Part shown: one piece after another, positions 33,018-34,262 of the stretch
How positions within the stretch are numbered: position 1 is the stretch's first letter
How the letters are laid out: the number at the start of each line of letters is the position of its first letter
Assembly (NCBI GenBank): GCA_905233255.1
Contig: CAJOCN010000034.1
Location: 1-34,262, forward strand
Length of the DNA: 34,262 bases
Source of the DNA: Paludibacteraceae bacterium
Lineage (GTDB): Bacteria; Bacteroidota; Bacteroidia; Bacteroidales; Paludibacteraceae
Direction of reading: 5' to 3'
Made by a program: the position numbers and the translations under genes
The notes under the pieces: generated by a model
The model's database searches: none
Told to the model about the DNA's origin: nothing
The model's input: only the letters and a program-made list of their open reading frames with translations

Positions 33018-33684
33018 TCTCGCGTCGCGAGAACTCGCATCCGCAGTACGTCTGGTTATAGAACCCGTATTCTTTCAGCAGCTCGTTCCTCCGCTCCTGC
33101 AACCCGTCTTTCCGCCAGTTCTGCGCCCAGAATTGTGCATTGTGCATTGTGCATTGTGAATTGTGAATTGCCTCTTCCTCCGCCTCTCGCCCGGCGGCAT
33201 TGATCTGTTCCAGGTTCTTCCACCGTGACGAAGCCAATGTCGTCGCGAAGAACGGGATCCCCAACTCCTCTGCTTTCCGGGCGGTCGCCTGCAGCCGGTG
33301 GTAGAAACATGCCGCGCAGCGTTTGCCTCGTTCCGGCTCGTTCTCCAATCCCTTCACCGCCTCCAGCCATGCCTCGTGCGCTGATTCGTAATTTGTACAT
33401 TGTGAATTGTGAAATAATCGTGCCCCTTGTGGGCTAAGAATTGTGAATTGTGAATTGTCCTCTATCCACTTTATCCCCAAACTCTCCGCGTGCCGCTTGC
33501 TCTCGTTCTTGCGTTTCTCGTATTCCTCGTACGGGTAGATGTTCGGGTTGTAGTAGTAGATCACCGGCTCCACGCCGTGTGCCAACAGCCACTCGACGAT
33601 CGCACTCGAGCACGGCGCACAGCACGCATGCAGCAGCACGCGCTCACACCCCTCGGGAATCACTATTGCCGGTTGTTTGGACAT
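33013..33684 (-). CDS. queH: Epoxyqueuosine reductase QueH
   Basis: Last step of tRNA queuosine synthesis; the QueH type replaces QueG. Key cysteines are present: LLHACCAPCS (about 18-26), RCAACFYHRL and YCGCEFS at the C-terminus, expected to bind an iron-sulfur cluster and a second metal. YYYNPNIYPYEEYEKRK is the family PP-loop-side motif. Length is 223 residues. Two array inserts are evident: residues about 77-100 (NSQFTILSPQGARLFHNSQC) and about 171-184 (HNSQCTMHNAQFW). The start ATG is the last unit of the octamer leader 33684-33739. Confidence 0.93.
   Translation of the reverse strand: MSKQPAIVIPEGCERVLLHACCAPCSSAIVEWLLAHGVEPVIYYYNPNIYPYEEYEKRKNESKRHAESLGIKWIEDNSQFTILSPQGARLFHNSQCTNYESAHEAWLEAVKGLENEPERGKRCAACFYHRLQATARKAEELGIPFFATTLASSRWKNLEQINAAGREAEEEAIHNSQCTMHNAQFWAQNWRKDGLQERRNELLKEYGFYNQTYCGCEFSRRER
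33132..33172 (-). repeat. ATTGTGC/ATTGTGA heptamers in queH (C-terminal part)
   Basis: ATTGTGC, ATTGTGC, ATTGTGC, ATTGTGA, ATTGTGA, ATTG. Minus-strand frame gives IHNSQCTMHNAQF. Confidence 0.95.
33388..33459 (-). repeat. Composite array in queH (middle)
   Basis: ATTTGTA, CATTGTGA and ATTGTGA units, then the palindromic core GCCCCTTGTGGGC (33423-33435), then ATTGTGA, ATTGTGA, ATTGTCC. It encodes residues about 77-100 and interrupts the region before the WLEAVKGLENEP motif. Confidence 0.9.
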
Positions 33685-33739
33685 AACGGATTAACGGTTC
33701 AACGCTTTAACGGATTAACGGTTTAACGCTTTAACGGTT
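33684..33739 (-). repeat. Seven octamers (CGTTAAAC type) forming the queH leader
   Basis: TAACGGAT, TAACGGTT, CAACGCTT, TAACGGAT, TAACGGTT, TAACGCTT, TAACGGTT on the plus strand. On the minus strand they fill the space from just downstream of the -7 element to the ATG, whose first base completes the last unit. Confidence 0.95.
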
Positions 33740-33747
33740 TTGCGCTG

Positions 33748-33778
33748 CAAAATTACTGCTTTTTTCTGACATACGCAA
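33748..33778 (-). promoter_or_regulatory. Promoter of queH
   Basis: On the minus strand, TTG (33778-33776), a 20-nt spacer and TAATTTTG (33755-33748). The -33 side is GCGTGCGCGCTTGCGTAT, shared with the waaA promoter. Confidence 0.72.
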
Positions 33779-33796
33779 GCGCGCACGCATTTTTTC

Positions 33797-33823
33797 ATAA
33801 AAAAAAGCACCCCGAAGGGTGCC
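33797..33823 (-). terminator. Hairpin terminator for minus-strand transcripts
   Basis: GCACCC (stem), TTCG loop, GGGTGC, followed on the minus strand by eight T. Stops transcription coming from the small-gene copy at the right end. Confidence 0.85.
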
Positions 33824-33829
33824 TTCCGA

Positions 33830-33876
33830 TTAACCGTTGTGCTGAGCATCGTACTCAGCGCCACAAACCTTCCGTC
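33830..33876 (-). pseudogene. 3' remnant of the small gene (duplicated tail)
   Basis: The minus-strand frame reads VCGAEYDAQHNG and stop, the exact end of the gene at 33985-34262. Positions 33830-33868 match 33985-34023 with one difference. The stretch 33869-33984 between the two tails holds a hairpin and no gene. It probably arose by insertion into, or duplication of, the gene end just before its terminator. Confidence 0.7.
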
Positions 33877-33945
33877 GCGGGCTAACCCCTCGTATAAGTA
33901 CCTAAACTCCGTTCAGGTAGTAAATACTCGGGGCAGCTCCGCTCT

Positions 33946-33977
33946 CCCCAAGGATTAAAAATCCTCGGGGACCCCAT
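33946..33977 (-). promoter_or_regulatory. Hairpin element similar to the left-end leader
   Basis: On the minus strand CCCCGAGGATT pairs with AATCCTTGGGG (33970-33946), preceded by GGGGTCCCCGA and followed by GGGGAGAGCGGAG. The same flanks surround a different stem at 198-245. Here it lies 3' of the gene copy instead of 5'. Function unknown. Confidence 0.5.
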
Positions 33978-33984
33978 GGAAAGT

Positions 33985-34262
33985 TTAACCGTTGTGCTGA
34001 GCATCGTACTCAGCACCACAAACTTTCCATAAGTAGGCACGCATGGTGCGTTTGCCGCCGGAGGTGTTCAGCTGAGCAGCGAAGTTCTCCTGATCCTCGG
34101 TGACCTTCATGAGGTCCTTGGCGCGGGTCTTCACCATCGCTGCCACCTCGGTGAAACGGGTGTGGAGAGCAAGCTCCTTGGAGCTGAAGTGCGTGCGGCG
34201 TGCGGGTGCCTCGCGCAGGTAGATGCGGTTGCAGTCTTTGCTCTCGGTAGCCGCTACGCGGT
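33985..34262 (-). CDS. Small conserved-type protein, right copy (partial, cut by window edge)
   Basis: The last 92 codons of a gene that continues beyond the window. The frame from RVAATESKDCNRIYLREAPA to AEYDAQHNG matches the protein at 310-693 almost residue for residue. The end of the gene forms a nested hairpin: TGGAAAGTTT with AAACTTTCCA outside and TGCTGAG with CTCAGCA inside, spanning the stop codon. The left copy lacks this palindrome. I cannot assign a function. Its opposite orientation makes the two copies a 34-kb inverted repeat. Confidence 0.65.
   Translation of the reverse strand, partial: RVAATESKDCNRIYLREAPARRTHFSSKELALHTRFTEVAAMVKTRAKDLMKVTEDQENFAAQLNTSGGKRTMRAYLWKVCGAEYDAQHNG

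Overview
The window looks like a chromosomal segment of an uncultured Bacteroidales bacterium (Bacteroidota). The reasons are promoters of the Bacteroidetes type (a TTG/TTTG element, 19-21 nt, then TAnnTTTG), 2-oxoacid:ferredoxin oxidoreductase KorAB, PagL-like and waaA lipid A/Kdo genes, C10 peptidases with pro-domains, and a murC-ftsQ-ftsA-ftsZ block. Almost every long gene is a recognisable housekeeping gene. I see no phage, transposase, tRNA, rRNA or CRISPR array.

Layout. 1-950: AT-rich repeats, a double hairpin and a small conserved-type gene (310-693). 951-3515 (+): glycosyltransferase, unknown helical protein, four-helix-bundle protein. 3546-4889 (-): PagL-like outer-membrane protein. 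4975-10703 (+): murC-ftsQ-ftsA-ftsZ and a Wzz-like protein, ending at a bidirectional terminator. 14675-10737 (-): lepA, Na+/H+ antiporter, DedA. 14760-17765 (+): korA-korB. 29290-17762 (-): an eleven-gene run waaA, hisS, DUF1599, DoxX-like, two C10 peptidases, tpiA, gamma carbonic anhydrase, pyrH, frr, rsgA. 29451-31177 (+): tsaD and an exosortase-family protein. 33684-31134 (-): queH and a CPA2 antiporter. 33800-34262: terminator, gene-tail remnant, and a second inverted copy of the small gene found at 310-693.

The striking property is a set of short tandem arrays, with units of 7 or 8 bp, spread over the whole window. They do two things. (i) They form the linkers between co-directional genes, usually starting on the stop codon of one gene and often reaching the start codon of the next. 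(ii) They sit in frame inside conserved genes (murC, lepA, korA, rsgA, waaA, queH, hisS, the exosortase gene, the pagL-like gene and others), adding low-complexity peptides such as HNSQFTI, DKGQGTK, SNLQIFK and QVQRDDV. Linker arrays nearly always expose a stop triplet on the sense strand, while in-gene arrays are stop-free in the frame used. Small palindromes with a GCTTCAGC-like centre are embedded in several arrays. This resembles heptameric STRR repeats of cyanobacteria and in-gene palindromic elements of Rickettsia in behaviour, but the sequences are different and I cannot say from here whether it has been described.
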